Below are positions 29,863 through 40,127 of a DNA stretch of 64,000 bases, piece by piece (positions within the stretch are counted from its first letter, which is position 1; each line of letters opens with the position of its first letter). The notes beneath the pieces are model-generated. The model had not been told where the DNA came from and ran no database searches. It saw only the letters and a list, made by a program, of their open reading frames with translations. Both the position numbers and the translations under genes were made by a program. The stretch spans positions 1 through 64,000 of the forward strand of contig JABANP010000188.1 of the NCBI GenBank assembly GCA_013115135.1, in the 5' to 3' direction. The stretch comes from Perkinsus olseni. Taxonomy: Eukaryota; Perkinsozoa; Perkinsida; Perkinsidae.

Positions 29863-30911
29863 ATGCCTGCCGACCCCAACCTAGTCTCGTCCCTCTGTGC
29901 CGCAGCAGCGTCAGTATTCGCTAAAGTCGGCTTTGACTCGACCGGGGATTCCCTACCGTAAGTGCAGCTGCCCTCGGCGTACCCGACACAACGCTCTTCC
30001 TACTCGATCCCCCCTCCCACCGCCATGAAGATGCTCCTCATCGGCTCCAGGTCGTCACCCGACTGTCTTTGTCTGGGAAGACATTTTAGGCGTCAAGATC
30101 TGCGCAGCTAGCGTGCCGGTGTATTTGCGATAGATTTCTCGGAAGGTTTGAGTGAATTTTTTTCGAGCATTTTCACGCTGCCCTACTGTGAGAGTATCTA
30201 ATCTATGTAACAACTGCCATTATTGGTAGTGAGTATATACACATCTAGTTAGTATTTACCCATGCGACCAATTCTGGATCCGCATCCAAGCTGTTTTCCT
30301 ACGTCACCGTGCCGCGTGAAATTGATCCTCTCGGGCCCTTTCTAGTGTAACCTGGGGCTTCGGAACCGACTATTAGGTTCATGATGTGAGTTCAGTTAGA
30401 ATGCCAGCTTTGGCCACCCCCTTGGTCTTCGATTCTGTTGGAAGGGTCGTCGTCTTTTGTGTCAGGTCGGAGGTCTCGATGAGCGTACATCCCCTGGCGG
30501 GATATTTGCTCAGGGCGATTTTTATAGCGCTCTCGTTGGCTGCCAATGCGGCTATGATGTCCTATTATATAGAAGCCTTACAAAAACGTAGGGTGCCGGG
30601 ATTGAACCGGGGACCTTCAGTAGTGGTACTTCCCAGGCACAGCCCTGCAAGCTACCGTCATGAACTTCGGCGGCAACTTCCTGTTCTCCTCTATTTTCGG
30701 CGTTATCTTCTTCGGCGAACGGATGAGTCTGACCTGGCTCCTAGGGGCAACATCCATCCTTACCGGAGTGGTAAGCTGCTGCTGGGCCGGGAGACACCGA
30801 ACGACGGAATCTGCTCTTGGTCTTGAGCGGAGCGAAGCCGCTGTAGTCGTCCTATGGAAAGCGACTATAGCCGCTTCGCTCCGCTCAGAATATGATATTA
30901 TATTACTGTAA
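29863..30911 (+). CDS. small multi-pass membrane protein, TMEM42/DMT-like
   Basis: Exons 29863-29957, 30514-30587 and 30652 onward join in frame. Translation from ATG at 29863 gives four hydrophobic segments: LVSSLCAAAASVFAKVGF, AIFIALSLAANAAMMSYYIE, TVMNFGGNFLFSSIFGVIFF and LTWLLGATSILTGVV. The order, the small-residue first helix with a Lys, and the NFGGNFLFSSIFGVIFFGE segment match one half of EamA/DMT transporters, most like TMEM42. The third exon may end at 30768 (GTAAGC donor) rather than the stop at 30911, because the tail after SCCW is encoded by a long hairpin and looks non-coding. Intron 2 is entirely tRNA-like. Endomembrane location is inferred. Confidence 0.65.
30588..30651 (+). 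other. 64-nt intron that is a whole antisense tRNA-like sequence
   Basis: Donor GTAGGG and acceptor TGCAAG rejoin ALQK to PTVMNFGG. On the minus strand the intron plus its first flanking bases reads GGTAGCTTGCAGGGCTG, then an anticodon-arm-like stretch, then GGTCCCCGGTTCAATCCC and GGCACCC, so D-arm, anticodon region and T-arm of a tRNA (Ala-like 3' end) are recognisable. Confidence 0.7.
30824..30887. repeat. 26-bp stem hairpin with GAGCGGAGCGAAGC arms
   Basis: Arms TGAGCGGAGCGAAGC plus about 11 more bases pair with two mismatches around a 12-nt loop. The word GGAGCGAAGC/GCTTCGCTCC also occurs in introns or spacers at about 23607, 26497, 26935 and 61570. Confidence 0.8.
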
Positions 30912-31330
30912 TGTTTAGTAGGAGTAGCATAGTAATACATAGTGTCTAGGGTTATCATTCTCCAAGATGCGCAATAGGTGTCCTCTTCATTTAAAGTATC
31001 GTCGCACGCGATCGCACATTCCCCCGCCGTCGATGCCCCTAAACCAGCGTGGAGGCACTCAGTGTCGTCCCCATATGTTCCCCCCCAATTGCAATCGCGC
31101 GCGCCTCACTTTAAACTCGCCCAATAAATTGACCAATCAAGCCACTGTTCATGTCTACATACGGGTATCTTCCGTAGGTGCTGGTGGCAGCGGGAGGCAG
31201 CAGCAAGCAGGCCGCAGAGAAGAAGGAACGGTGACGATGTAATCGATTGGCTTAGTTTCTGCAACCCACTGGCATTGCTTGTGTTCAGCGGAGCGGAGTT
31301 TATTCTCCTCGTGAAGATCATCATTTCTCG
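30912..31330. other. spacer
   Basis: No gene supported between the membrane protein and the next coding stretch; composition is mixed and only short frames occur. Confidence 0.35.
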
Positions 31331-32713
31331 ATGATGCCCCGATGGCTGAGGAGTCTGAGTCAAGAGGAGATCGAGGACTTGTGGGAGGTGAGCAGTCTAC
31401 ACGCGGTGAGCATGGCCCTCTCGGATCGTCGTCGATGGTCACTCTGGTAAAGCGTATGACGCAGTAGAGGTGTTTTTGGTGGATGTCGCTCCTCCGGGAG
31501 CTCAGGATCGAATCCAAGGTTGATCATAGTAAGATACGAGTGACCTCGTATCAATCCTGAGCGCCGCAATCGTTCTACTGTTCTGCGCTCTCACTATGTT
31601 AATTATAAATACGAAAGACTCATTGAATTTGGTTACCAAATTTGAGTCTTTCGTATTTATAATTTTCAAATTTTGATAGCAACCTTTTTGCCGAGGGATC
31701 GTGCTAGTTCTATCCTCCGCCTGGAACAGTCGGTGGTGTATCTCCCTTCCCTTCCGGCGTGGCATTATTCCCAACTTCGCTCCGCTGTATCTGCCTCGAC
31801 ACCGTCCAGTTTCAGTTCTATGTCCGCCATGAAGATAACAAGCCCTCCGCCGAGTGCTTGCGTGTCCGAGGTGGCTTCGCTGCTCTGCTTCGCTCTCTGT
31901 TCGAGCAGGAGGGCGTGCCCTCGCCCTCCGCCGGGCTCGTTGCATGGATTGCTTACGACGTCTTCGGGGCTGTCGAGGATGAGATCGAGCACAGGAGCTT
32001 TCTGAGGCACTTCAACGAGTAGGTGGCGAATCGAGAAACCGGGATAGCGTAGATCGATCGGCACAGGTTCTGGAGTGGCCGGGGTGATCTTGTACCGCAG
32101 TATGGCCGTCTTCGAAGCTCCTGGTCTCCTCCAGCGCATGCTGTGCTTGGTCAAAGGGAAGCCCGGTAGGAGTGGTACTAGACAAAAAGCGGAGGAGAGG
32201 GAGCTCTTGACCACGCCCTCGGCAGTGGAAGCTGCACTCAACAGGGTGTCTGCGGTGGGAACTCAAGCTCATTTGGAGGACTTCCAGAGGCTCACAGAGG
32301 TGGATAGGGGCACGTATGAGAGGGATGGGGAGCCTGCCAATGTGCGTAGGAGAACGCTTGAGAGGGATGGAGAGCCCCTAGAGGTCGGTAGGGTCACCCT
32401 TGGGAGGGGTGGGGAGCCCCTAGAGGTCGGTAGGGTCACCCCCGAAAAGGATAGGCAGCCCCTAGAGGTAGATAGGGTCTCCCTTGAGAGGGATGGGGAG
32501 GATGCGTTAGACGGTCCTGTGAAGACGCCAGACTCATTATCGGCCGCGCTCCCGGCGGCCATCAGAGAATCTGACGAGTCCTGGCCGTCGGGAGAGACTC
32601 CGGGCAATGATACACGAGCAGCAGAACGACCTGTGGCGGCTGACGAGGTCGAATGGAAGGATCTAGAAGTCGCGAGGTTGTTGAAGGAACTGGAGGCGGC
32701 GGAGGAGCGGTAG
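31331..32713 (+). CDS. protein with five 14-residue repeats, several exons
   Basis: A short exon ending at a GTGAGC donor near 31388 encodes MPRWLRSLSQEEIEDLWE. An exon ending at 32018 encodes FYVRHEDNKPSAE, FAALLRSLFEQEG and IAYDVFGAVEDEIEHRSFLR. A GT-AG intron (32019-32100) then joins HFND to MAVFEAPGLLQRMLCLVKGK. The C-terminal half carries five tandem copies of a 14-residue unit (type LERDGEPLEVGRVT, 32312-32521), followed by an acidic tail ending LLKELEAAEER at the stop. Early exon joins are not resolved. No family is recognised; the helical middle and charged repeats suggest a scaffold or regulatory protein. The start is uncertain. Confidence 0.5.
31601..31664. repeat. AT-rich hairpin with a 21-bp perfect stem
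   Basis: AATTATAAATACGAAAGACT and its exact complement face each other, extended on the loop side by imperfect AATTTGGT pairing. It probably lies in an intron of the repeat-protein gene. Confidence 0.85.
32312..32521 (+). repeat. 42-bp coding tandem repeat, five units
   Basis: Five 14-codon units of type (T/S)LERDGEPLEVGRV. The three middle units are most similar at the DNA level (GAGCCCCTAGAGGTCGGTAG). Confidence 0.8.
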
Positions 32714-32989
32714 GGGGGGGGAGTGTCCGCCACTCGAGCAGTCAAAGCGGCACCTGCCCTGTCCAGTACTAGCCGCTCGGGGTTGTTCCCCTACTCGCAG
32801 TGGTGTGGCGATATCGGGAACGGTGGGTCGTTCGAGTGCAGCGCAGACTGAGAAGTAGTGGAGGGCGTAAAAGTTAGGGAAACTCAAGAAATTGCAAGTG
32901 TGGTAAGGAATTGGTGATCAATAATGGAGCGGTTCCTAGCGAGAAGCTAGAAGGCGAAACGCTTTGTTCATGAGGGTGATGTTTCCGTC

Positions 32990-33978
32990 AGGAGGGCAGC
33001 CGCTGAGGAAGTGGCGCTGTCGCGGGCGTTGGAGGTGCAGCAGATCTCCAAGAGGCTTCGGAGGCTCGAGGTGAGCTTGGGATTGGTTACCCCGCTCCGC
33101 AGGGGGTCGGCTGCTCAGGAGGCGCTGACTGTCGAGAAGGGCATCTCGGCGAAGCTTAGGGCAGAACGGCGTGGAGGGAATGGCGATAGTGTAGTAATGG
33201 TGGGCGCTTTGAACCTTCCCTGCTGGCTTCGGTAGGGCCCGCCTCGGGTAACCGCGATGCTTCCCAACTTTGTGTTGTTCGATCTCTATGACTTCTCTTC
33301 ACAGACAGCGGCGGTTGAGGATCAACTAGCGGCTCTGCATCGTTCCAGAGCCTGTTTGGCGACAGCCGTTGCAGCAGCCTCGAGTGCAGTTGCCACCACC
33401 GAGGAGGTCTGGGACAGGCCCTCGCAGCTCACCAGCATACTCTTCGAGGTGAACCCGGGGCTGGGAATCCCAGCTTCAGTGTGGGTCGAGTCGTTACGCT
33501 GATTTCGCATGCATCTTTTGATTGGAATGTTGATTGATACATCAGTAGATTCCTCCCTTCAAAACACGCATGCACTTCGAATTTGAGACGCAACAGCTCC
33601 TTGTTAACGGGTGAGTCCCAGTCTTGGCGATTTGCACCAACGAACTGGTTGAAGCAGTATATCTTTAATCATGAAGAAGATCCACTATCTGGTACTCATG
33701 CCATGTAATGTATAATAGAAATTGGTATTAATCATGGTGTGGTATCAATACGGATTTATTTTATCCCGGGATAAACGCCCCTGCTGGAAGGGGTCTCCGT
33801 GCCATCTCCGGTCGCTCTTCAGGTCCTCGACAACGCCAAGACGCTAGCCCAGTCGGAGAGGGATGACCAGCAGTCTACTTGGCGAGACCTCTTCGTCGAC
33901 CTCTGCAACATACTGGTGCAGTTGGCCAGGGTAGACAAGAGAGCTCAGCGTCTCGTCACCACCACCACCAACTCATGA
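32990..33978 (+). CDS. coiled-coil protein, C-terminal exons
   Basis: Three coding stretches with heptad-like patterns: EEVALSRALEVQQISKRLRR with LEVSLGLVTPL (about 33000-33100), TAAVEDQLAALHRSRACLAT plus AVAAASSAVATTEE (33304-33408), and VLDNAKTLAQSERDDQQSTW with FVDLCNILVQLARVDKRAQR (33822-33966), ending TTTTNS and TGA at 33976-33978. Acceptors TTCACAG and CTCTTCAG precede the second and third. The exons are separated from the preceding gene by its stop at 32713. The upstream start is not found. Function unknown. Confidence 0.45.
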
Positions 33979-34239
33979 TACACTGACGTCTCTTCTATAC
34001 GGACCTAACTGCCTTTGCGTTAACCGTGGGCAGGCTTCTCTCGGATATTTTCGCCCATTTAGTATAATCGTTTCGGGGTTCTTCCACTGCTGTAGACGCT
34101 CAACCCACCATTCAACAGACAGAGGTGACAGATTGATCAGCAAATCCTAACGATTGCATCAATCAGGGGAAATGAGTCATTTCTGAGCTCTCGGACCATC
34201 CTCTCTTCAATTAGGATACCTCCCTCTCGCCCCCTTTCT

Positions 34240-35925
34240 GCCGTGATTTGATGCTTTCAGATGTGCCCGAGGCATCCCTTATTCTCCTTTTGAGTATGAC
34301 AAAGAGCTTAGTGTCAGCGCTGTCGACCTTTGCAGGAGACTCCACCTCCCTCTGCATCTTCGGTGGCGGAGGGGGATCTGATCAAGAGACGGCGAGACTC
34401 CTGGCGATTTCACTAGTCAGTACGTCTTCGACTCATCTCGCCCGCCGCTGACGCCCTACGGTTTCACTTTCAGGCTGCCAGAAGCATTCCCTGAAGACCA
34501 TCACTGTTATTACCGCCTTCGCCGCTCTTTATGACCGAGAAGGCGCGAACCATGAGAGGGAGATCTTCACGTCTCAATCACGGAGCCAGACCAAGAGAAA
34601 GTACCGCGCGCCACGAAATTGACTGTCCTACTGCTGCGTGCCAGGTACACTGGAGAAGCATTCAAAAGTTGGCAGAAGACCGCTTCTGGAGACTGGGAGT
34701 ATTCCCAACGGCAGCCTTCCGCGGCTTACTCGGGCAATCAGTGCGTTACATCAATTTTGAAGGACGGCTCCGATGAAGGCCTCCTGTACACTACCGCCAG
34801 CCCAGTTGTCATAGACGGCGTCACGATACAAAGGTAGGCTGCTGGCTGCTACTAATCTGGGAGGGAAAATCTCGTTGTTATACCGTACAGATTGTACTCA
34901 GAAAATTCGCTTATGCAGTTTGCCTGAGTATATGTATCTGAAGGGATTCCCCATAGTAGTCCCTTTGGCTCTCGCTAGCGTTCAATCCGAGATGGGGTGG
35001 CTGACCGTTGTATGGGGTTTTCAGGCGCTCCTCTGCGGTTGAGTCCGCTAGAAGCTTCCCTGTCTTCCACTCATTCTCTGCTTCATGTTAGTTACGGCTT
35101 GGTTGTGGTCCCGCCATCCGAGACCGAACTTTTTCCAGCTTCACGCGACCTCCTGAGGCACCTCGTTTGTCCAGCCGACCCCGACGTTGTGGAGCCGATT
35201 CTCTTAGTCGACACCGGTGGCGATGGGATGAAGTTTTACACTCAGCGGTCTTTACCACCCGTGAGTCCTTGACGCGGAGAATAGACTGTAATCTTTCCAC
35301 TCAGGGAGCGCCGCGGATGGGCGATGTAGACGTTACCGCTATCTACGGTGGTGTCAGTGACAGCAGAGACACAGATTCCCTTCGCTTGTGCCTCGACATC
35401 TCTCGAAAACGGGATGGGAAGATGGGCTTCCTAGTGGTGGGCCCCTGGTGCCGACGGCGAGAGCTCCACTCAGGTGAGCTCAGGATTTTCGTGGGAGAAC
35501 ATGACCGCCGTGCTTTCAGGGTCTCAAAAACACCCACGAACTGATACGCCAAAACGGCTCATTGATTTTGGAAGGGTCCGTGGCGGAGCTCATCGAAGTG
35601 ATGGAGGATCACACGTCCTTGCCGGAGAGGCATTTGGTATGGAAAAACGCCGAGCCCAGGGATCGAACCCGCCTCCTATTTCAGCTCAAGCTCTGGCTTA
35701 AACCACGCGAATTCAGCACGATTGCTCATATTACCGAAGCCGTGAAGCAGACGTCTTCCAGTGCAGTGGAGGGTTCAGTCGTCATCAAGCGACGCGGTGT
35801 GGCGGTAAGGTTAACCTTACAACATGCGCGCCGTTTTACCTCTTTCTCAGGTCGGGCCTCGCCCAGCTTCGTTCCTCAGCTCATTCTGGCTGATAAGCGG
35901 AGATGTTTTGGAGCAGTTCCTATGA
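34240..35925 (+). CDS. multi-exon protein of unknown function
   Basis: The 3' half is well resolved: exons ending at 35260, then 35305-35436, 35520-35636, 35685-35804 and 35851-35925 join in phase 0 with introns of 44, 83, 48 and 46 nt. They encode VVEPILLVDTGGDGMKFYTQ, VDVTAIYGGVSDSRDTDSLR, LCLDISRKRDGKMGFLV, a helical segment LIEVMEDHTSLPERHLLK, ITEAVKQTSSSAVEGSVVIK and the C terminus SSFWLISGDVLEQFL. Upstream, YTGEAFKSWQKTASGDWEYS with ILKDGSDEGLLYTTASPVV (34650-34830) and earlier exons from about 34240 are likely parts of the same gene. I recognise no domain. The intron 35637-35684 is tRNA-like. Confidence 0.55.
35637..35684 (+). other. 48-nt intron carrying an antisense tRNA B-box
   Basis: Donor GTATGG and acceptor TATTTCAG join ERHL to LKLWLKP in frame. 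Its minus strand contains GGAGGCGGGTTCGATCCCTG, a perfect B-box with flanking complementary bases. Confidence 0.65.
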
Positions 35926-36766
35926 TCGTACGATAATGATGGGGACGACGACAAGCCCACGCAGTTCACTGTCATCACATCCACTACAGCTGTTAGGCTG
36001 TGGGTTAGCTACTACTACAGCAATTCAATAATACCAAATTGACCTGCTACGGGAGTAACGCCAGCTGTTGTGTTTATAGTACCAGTTGCTCTAGGAAGGT
36101 GATGAGTTTCGGAAGATGTGGTACGTATCACCCTGAACGTAAAAGGGTTGAATGATCAGAATCCATCAGAATTATCTCTCGAAGCATACGGCCAATGACT
36201 TGAGACACACAACGTTGTGGGCATGCACTGATAGTCTCGCGGTGACACGTACAACTTCAAGGTGGCGCGGATGCCCGACCGCCGGCAGAACTCCGCACTT
36301 CATATCTGACCCTGTGTTCCATTCATATTAACTCAATCCTTGTGTATGCGTCCACACGTCATCTGAGTGATGAGTAAAAATACTTGTCTAGATTCACGCG
36401 AAAACCGACGTAAAATCATTGACCTTGCTGCTCGTTCTGGCGCAGTTCAACATCTAACCATGTGAAGCCGCGAGAAAGTACTGCAGGCCAGTAACAAAGC
36501 ACGTCACTACGCTATGGTGAGACGCCGCTCCGCTGCAACTACCCCAAACCGGCGGATACCAACCGCTTAGGCCTCAACTGCCAAAACCCCCTACCAGATT
36601 GAAAAACTCGAAAAACGACATGATCATCAGAGTGAGATGAAAATGGTATTTAATCAGACGACAAAGGCTGGAACACATAGTATCAGGACTGTCATCACCG
36701 AGGGCAGGAGAACCCTGGTGGGAGGGCAAATTTTTTTCACCATCCGTCAGGGATGCTCCCTGTCGT
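35926..36766. other. intergenic region between convergent genes
   Basis: No gene seen; both flanking genes end here, so it should contain two terminators or polyadenylation sites. Confidence 0.45.
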
Positions 36767-37449
36767 TTACTGACACAACTGCTTAACAATCTCCTCAATC
36801 TTCACTGGATCGGCACCGGTTACGCGCTGAACCTGAAATAAATGAAGCATTCATGGCGATCGCTGAGGTTGGCACTTGAATGACCGAGGGAAAGTCTGCG
36901 ATAAGGCCACGTCAAAACTGCCCTTACCTCCTTGCCATCCTTATAAAAGGCGAATGTAGGCACGGACATGACCTTGTTCTCCTGAGCCATATCATCAAAA
37001 TCGTCGATGTCGACCTTGATGAACGACACTTTATCGTTGTTCTTCGCAAGATTCTCGATCTGAGAAGGCAGAAATACAAACGACCGAAACATACTGAAGC
37101 ACGCACGCTCCCATACGAAAGCGCGACCAGAACGAAAGGGGAGGACGAAGTTGTTGCGGATGAGCTTACATAAGGAGTAACTTGCTTGCAAGGGCCACAC
37201 CAGCTAGCGGTGAACCATGCAACCTTCAGAGGAGGGTAAGGGGTCGATAATTGCTGCTTGGCAGCGGCCTCAGACCCGGCAACTGTGACCTAAGTAGGAT
37301 CAGAAATAAAACTCAACCCGCGCGACATAACCGATAGGAGCCCTCCCGGCAGCCAAACTTACTGCAAATCGACGAGCTGCAGGAGCCGCCATTCGAGCGG
37401 CAGTAGAAGCAGCGTTGGTAGCAGCAGCCTTCTGTAATGATGCGAGCAT
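36767..37449 (-). CDS. thioredoxin with N-terminal presequence
   Basis: Four exons, 37363-37449, 37170-37289, 36928-37059 and 36767-36832 (minus strand), give 134 residues with every junction in phase 0. The first exon is a presequence rich in Ala, Arg and Ser without acidic residues (MLASLQKAAATNAASTAAR and on), typical of mitochondrial targeting. Exon 2 ends with the active site WCGPCK preceded by KVAWFTAS. Exon 3 gives VSFIKVDIDDFDDMA and the cis-proline segment MSVPTFAFYKDGKE. Exon 4 gives GADPVKIEEIVKQ. The length and motif order are those of a standard disulfide-reducing thioredoxin. It should act in mitochondria as an electron donor for reductases or peroxiredoxins (family knowledge); location is inferred. 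Confidence 0.9.
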
Positions 37450-38199
37450 TCTTATATATAATCGGAAACGGTATTATCAAGTGAATTACAGCTAGTAGAT
37501 TTACTTTACTGGAGTGAAGATTCGGGCGTGCGCTAAAGCGTTTGCACAAAGCGCTCGGACGAAAATTGTGACCTGGTCCCGAAGGAAAGGGCAGAAGTGT
37601 GAGACGACGACCTGCTAGGCGTTCGAATAGGGGCGACGGTTCACTCGAAGTAGGTACTTCGACGCCGCCAAACCACGGAAACGAAAAACACCGGGCTCAC
37701 TTTGAACCACTCATGTAGAATCGTAGAAACGCCTACGGCGTGTATTACGTTGGTAGTGCCTTTGGCCAGCCAGTAATGCCGGAAAATATCTTTCTGTCTC
37801 CGAGTCTCCTGGCCAACCCCCAAACCTTCACCTGGGTCAAGGCCGATATCATCTCTGAGCGCACTAAGGCCATCGCCAAAGAGCGCGCCGAGTCGGAAGC
37901 TCACTTCAGGCAGAGCGTCGGGGGCCGTCTCAAATTCCCCCAGAGCGAATACCGGTAGGGCCTCGACGTGTCTTTCGGTGAGGCGTTGCAGCTTAAACTG
38001 AGCTCGGTTCAGTTCAGTCCCGAACTGAGGACATCCCGCCTCTCGTCCTCAGTCAGTAGCGCTGCCACCGTAGGTCCAACTTCCGTCCGCTAGACACTAT
38101 TCAACCCGACAGGTCAAGGCTGATCCTTCGGGACAGCGGCACGCCGTTCTCGGGCGCCACCTGCTCCCTGGGGATGTACAAGTCTTCTGGGATGCGGCC
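37450..38199. other. spacer with one small possible ORF
   Basis: The thioredoxin promoter should lie at 37450-37640. A plus-strand frame from ATG 37776 to 37958 encodes 60 residues (MPENIFLSPSLLANPQTFTW, then a helical charged stretch ending KFPQSEYR). It is followed by a GTAGGG that could be a donor. There is no other support. Confidence 0.35.
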
Positions 38200-38760
38200 T
38201 TATGCGGTCCTAGCCACCAGCGTAGGTCGCTCGCTGCTGTCGTAGCGATGCTGTTGGTTTCTACTGGGGACTGTCCTCAGGACGTCGGATACGATGACGC
38301 TGGCCTCCGCCCGGGCACCCTCGACCGGCACCTGCCCGGCATCAGACAGTCGAAATGTGAGCGCCGCAGCAGAGACGCGTAAGCCTTTCATTTCAGCAAC
38401 GAGTTCCTTGAGGAGGTGTGTTCGAGATGTCACGCATGCTCTCGATGTGTGATGCTCTTGCGACTGCCGTACCGCGTTCAGTTCGGGGCGTCGCTGAACC
38501 CTAGGCTGAGGCGTACCCCGTAGTATTCGCCTGGGATGGCATCAGCATTGATTCTAACGACCGCCGTAGAACTTACAGCGAGGTCTGCTGAAGAGAACTG
38601 ACCACCGAGCCCATCCCCTCTGGTGGTCGAATATCCGCGGTGAAAAGTTCGTGTGGCGCACATTGTGTGCCGGCGAAGCCAGAATCAGGCGGAGTACGAC
38701 GTAGCCGCGGAATCTCGTGATAGGAACGTCATGACTTTCTTCTAACAACGAGTGCGTAGC
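38200..38760 (-). CDS. possible gene fragment of unknown function
   Basis: Two coding-like stretches on the minus strand: VVRINADAIPGEYYGVRLSL in 38480-38580 and HLLKELVAEMKGLRVSAAAL with TFRLSDAGQVPVEGARAEAS in 38250-38430. They could be exons of one protein, but I found no splice pair that keeps both frames, and no motif is recognised. Confidence 0.3.
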
Positions 38761-39163
38761 TCACTTGCCTTTGAATTTTGTCATACCGTCGGCTCCGTAT
38801 GAGAAGCGTAAGTCCTAACGAGACCGATTGAGAAACTGCGTCACGACAGGGTCATCGAGGTGCGGAGGAATGATGACGGAGTCGTTGTGAGAAATGGTCC
38901 CTGGCCCTGGCAACAGGAACGGGCACGCAGCATGAGGATGTCCTCGGCAAGTTTGATGAATGTTCCAAGGTCGTAACTTAGGTCTCACTCCCTAGTCGGT
39001 GAGCTCGGGGCCGGTGGCACGCTGTGGACCAATCGAGGAACAGCCTGAGACTCAACTTTCGTCGCAAGTTGCGACTCGCAACCTCAGGTTACTAGAAAGG
39101 CACACTATCAACACCATCATCATCTTGCGAAGTCCTGGAAACACTGTACAACTGGGAGATCGT
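38761..39163. other. intergenic
   Basis: Nothing recognisable. Confidence 0.4.
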
Positions 39164-40064
39164 TCAGCTGTGGGTCGGCTCGTCGGCAGCCTTTTGACGT
39201 TTGGCGGCCCGCTGCCGCCTTTTCTCCTCGATCACTTGCTGCTCATACTCAGTGGGGTGCTCATATCTGTCGAGCTTCCCTCGACCCTCGTCAGTTACAA
39301 ACTTCTGACCCTTCCGCTCCGCCACGGGCATCCCAGAGGCTAGGGCGAAGTGGTGTAGTACGATCGAACCGGCTATTGCCACGTTGAGGGATGCAGTAGC
39401 CTTCGAGTATTGCTGTATGTAAGTGAACTGGTCACAGGCTGCTATCTGACAGACGAAGAAATTCCTATCAAAACGTGGACGTCTCAGAAAGAGCGTTCGG
39501 ACGTCCAACGATCGTGAAGGCGCGAGTATCACTGAGCCTACCTGCTTGTCGGTCATGCCGGTGCCCTCGTTGCCCAGCATGAAGCAAGTGTCCCCTCGCC
39601 ACTGCATGTCCTGTACAGGCTGCGAGGATGAGTGGATCTCCACCCCACACAAGGTGATGCCTCGTTTCTGCAGCTCCTCTTTGGCTTCAGCTATCGTGTC
39701 GAAGAACTCGAAGGAGGCGTGAAGCGTCGTACCTGCTACGGCCAGTGAACCCGGCCCAAACCCAGCGAGGGAGAGTTCTTGAATTGGCGATACGGAGAAC
39801 GGTCATTAGTCGAAGAAATCACCACTTGCGAGGTTTTCGCAAACTAACGACCTCAGAGCCAATTGAAAGACCAGTATGACCTTGATTCCCGAAGAGGGCT
39901 AACTCCTTCATCTTCTTGGCGCCAACGACAAACACCTCAGTGACTCCAAAAGCTGTAGCGGAGCGAAGCAGCTGACCCCAATTCTGCCGCTTCCCAACGT
40001 TGCATATGAGAAGATAACTTTTCCAGGGCCGAGATGGCCGGTCCGTCGATGCTGAGGAGGCCAT
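39164..40064 (-). CDS. SpoU-type (SPOUT) RNA 2'-O-methyltransferase
   Basis: Exons 39845-40064, 39542-39732 and 39164-39445 (minus) join to 230 residues. SpoU signature segments appear in order: LLICNVGKRQNWGQLLRSAT near residue 16, FGVTEVFVVGAKKMK, GLSIGSEVVS, GVEIHSSSQPVQ, then motif 2 FMLGNEGTGMTDKQ and motif 3 QYSKATASLNVAIAGSIVLH. Both the Arg in motif 1 and the NEGTG loop needed for AdoMet binding in the trefoil knot are present. A lysine/arginine-rich C-terminal tail (EEKRRQRAAKRQKA) probably binds RNA. By family it methylates a ribose in tRNA or rRNA; the substrate is not predictable. The first donor (GTTTGC) is weak, so the first intron could be a few bases off. Confidence 0.85.
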
Positions 40065-40127
40065 CGTTGAACTGCACTGGAAGTCGGTTACTCCCCTGAG
40101 CTGCTGGTGACACAACCACTAGTCGGA

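Noticed and set aside
39950..39970. Copy of the GGAGCGAAGC hairpin word
   Set aside because: It encodes the conserved LLRSAT motif of the SpoU enzyme, so the match is probably coincidental.
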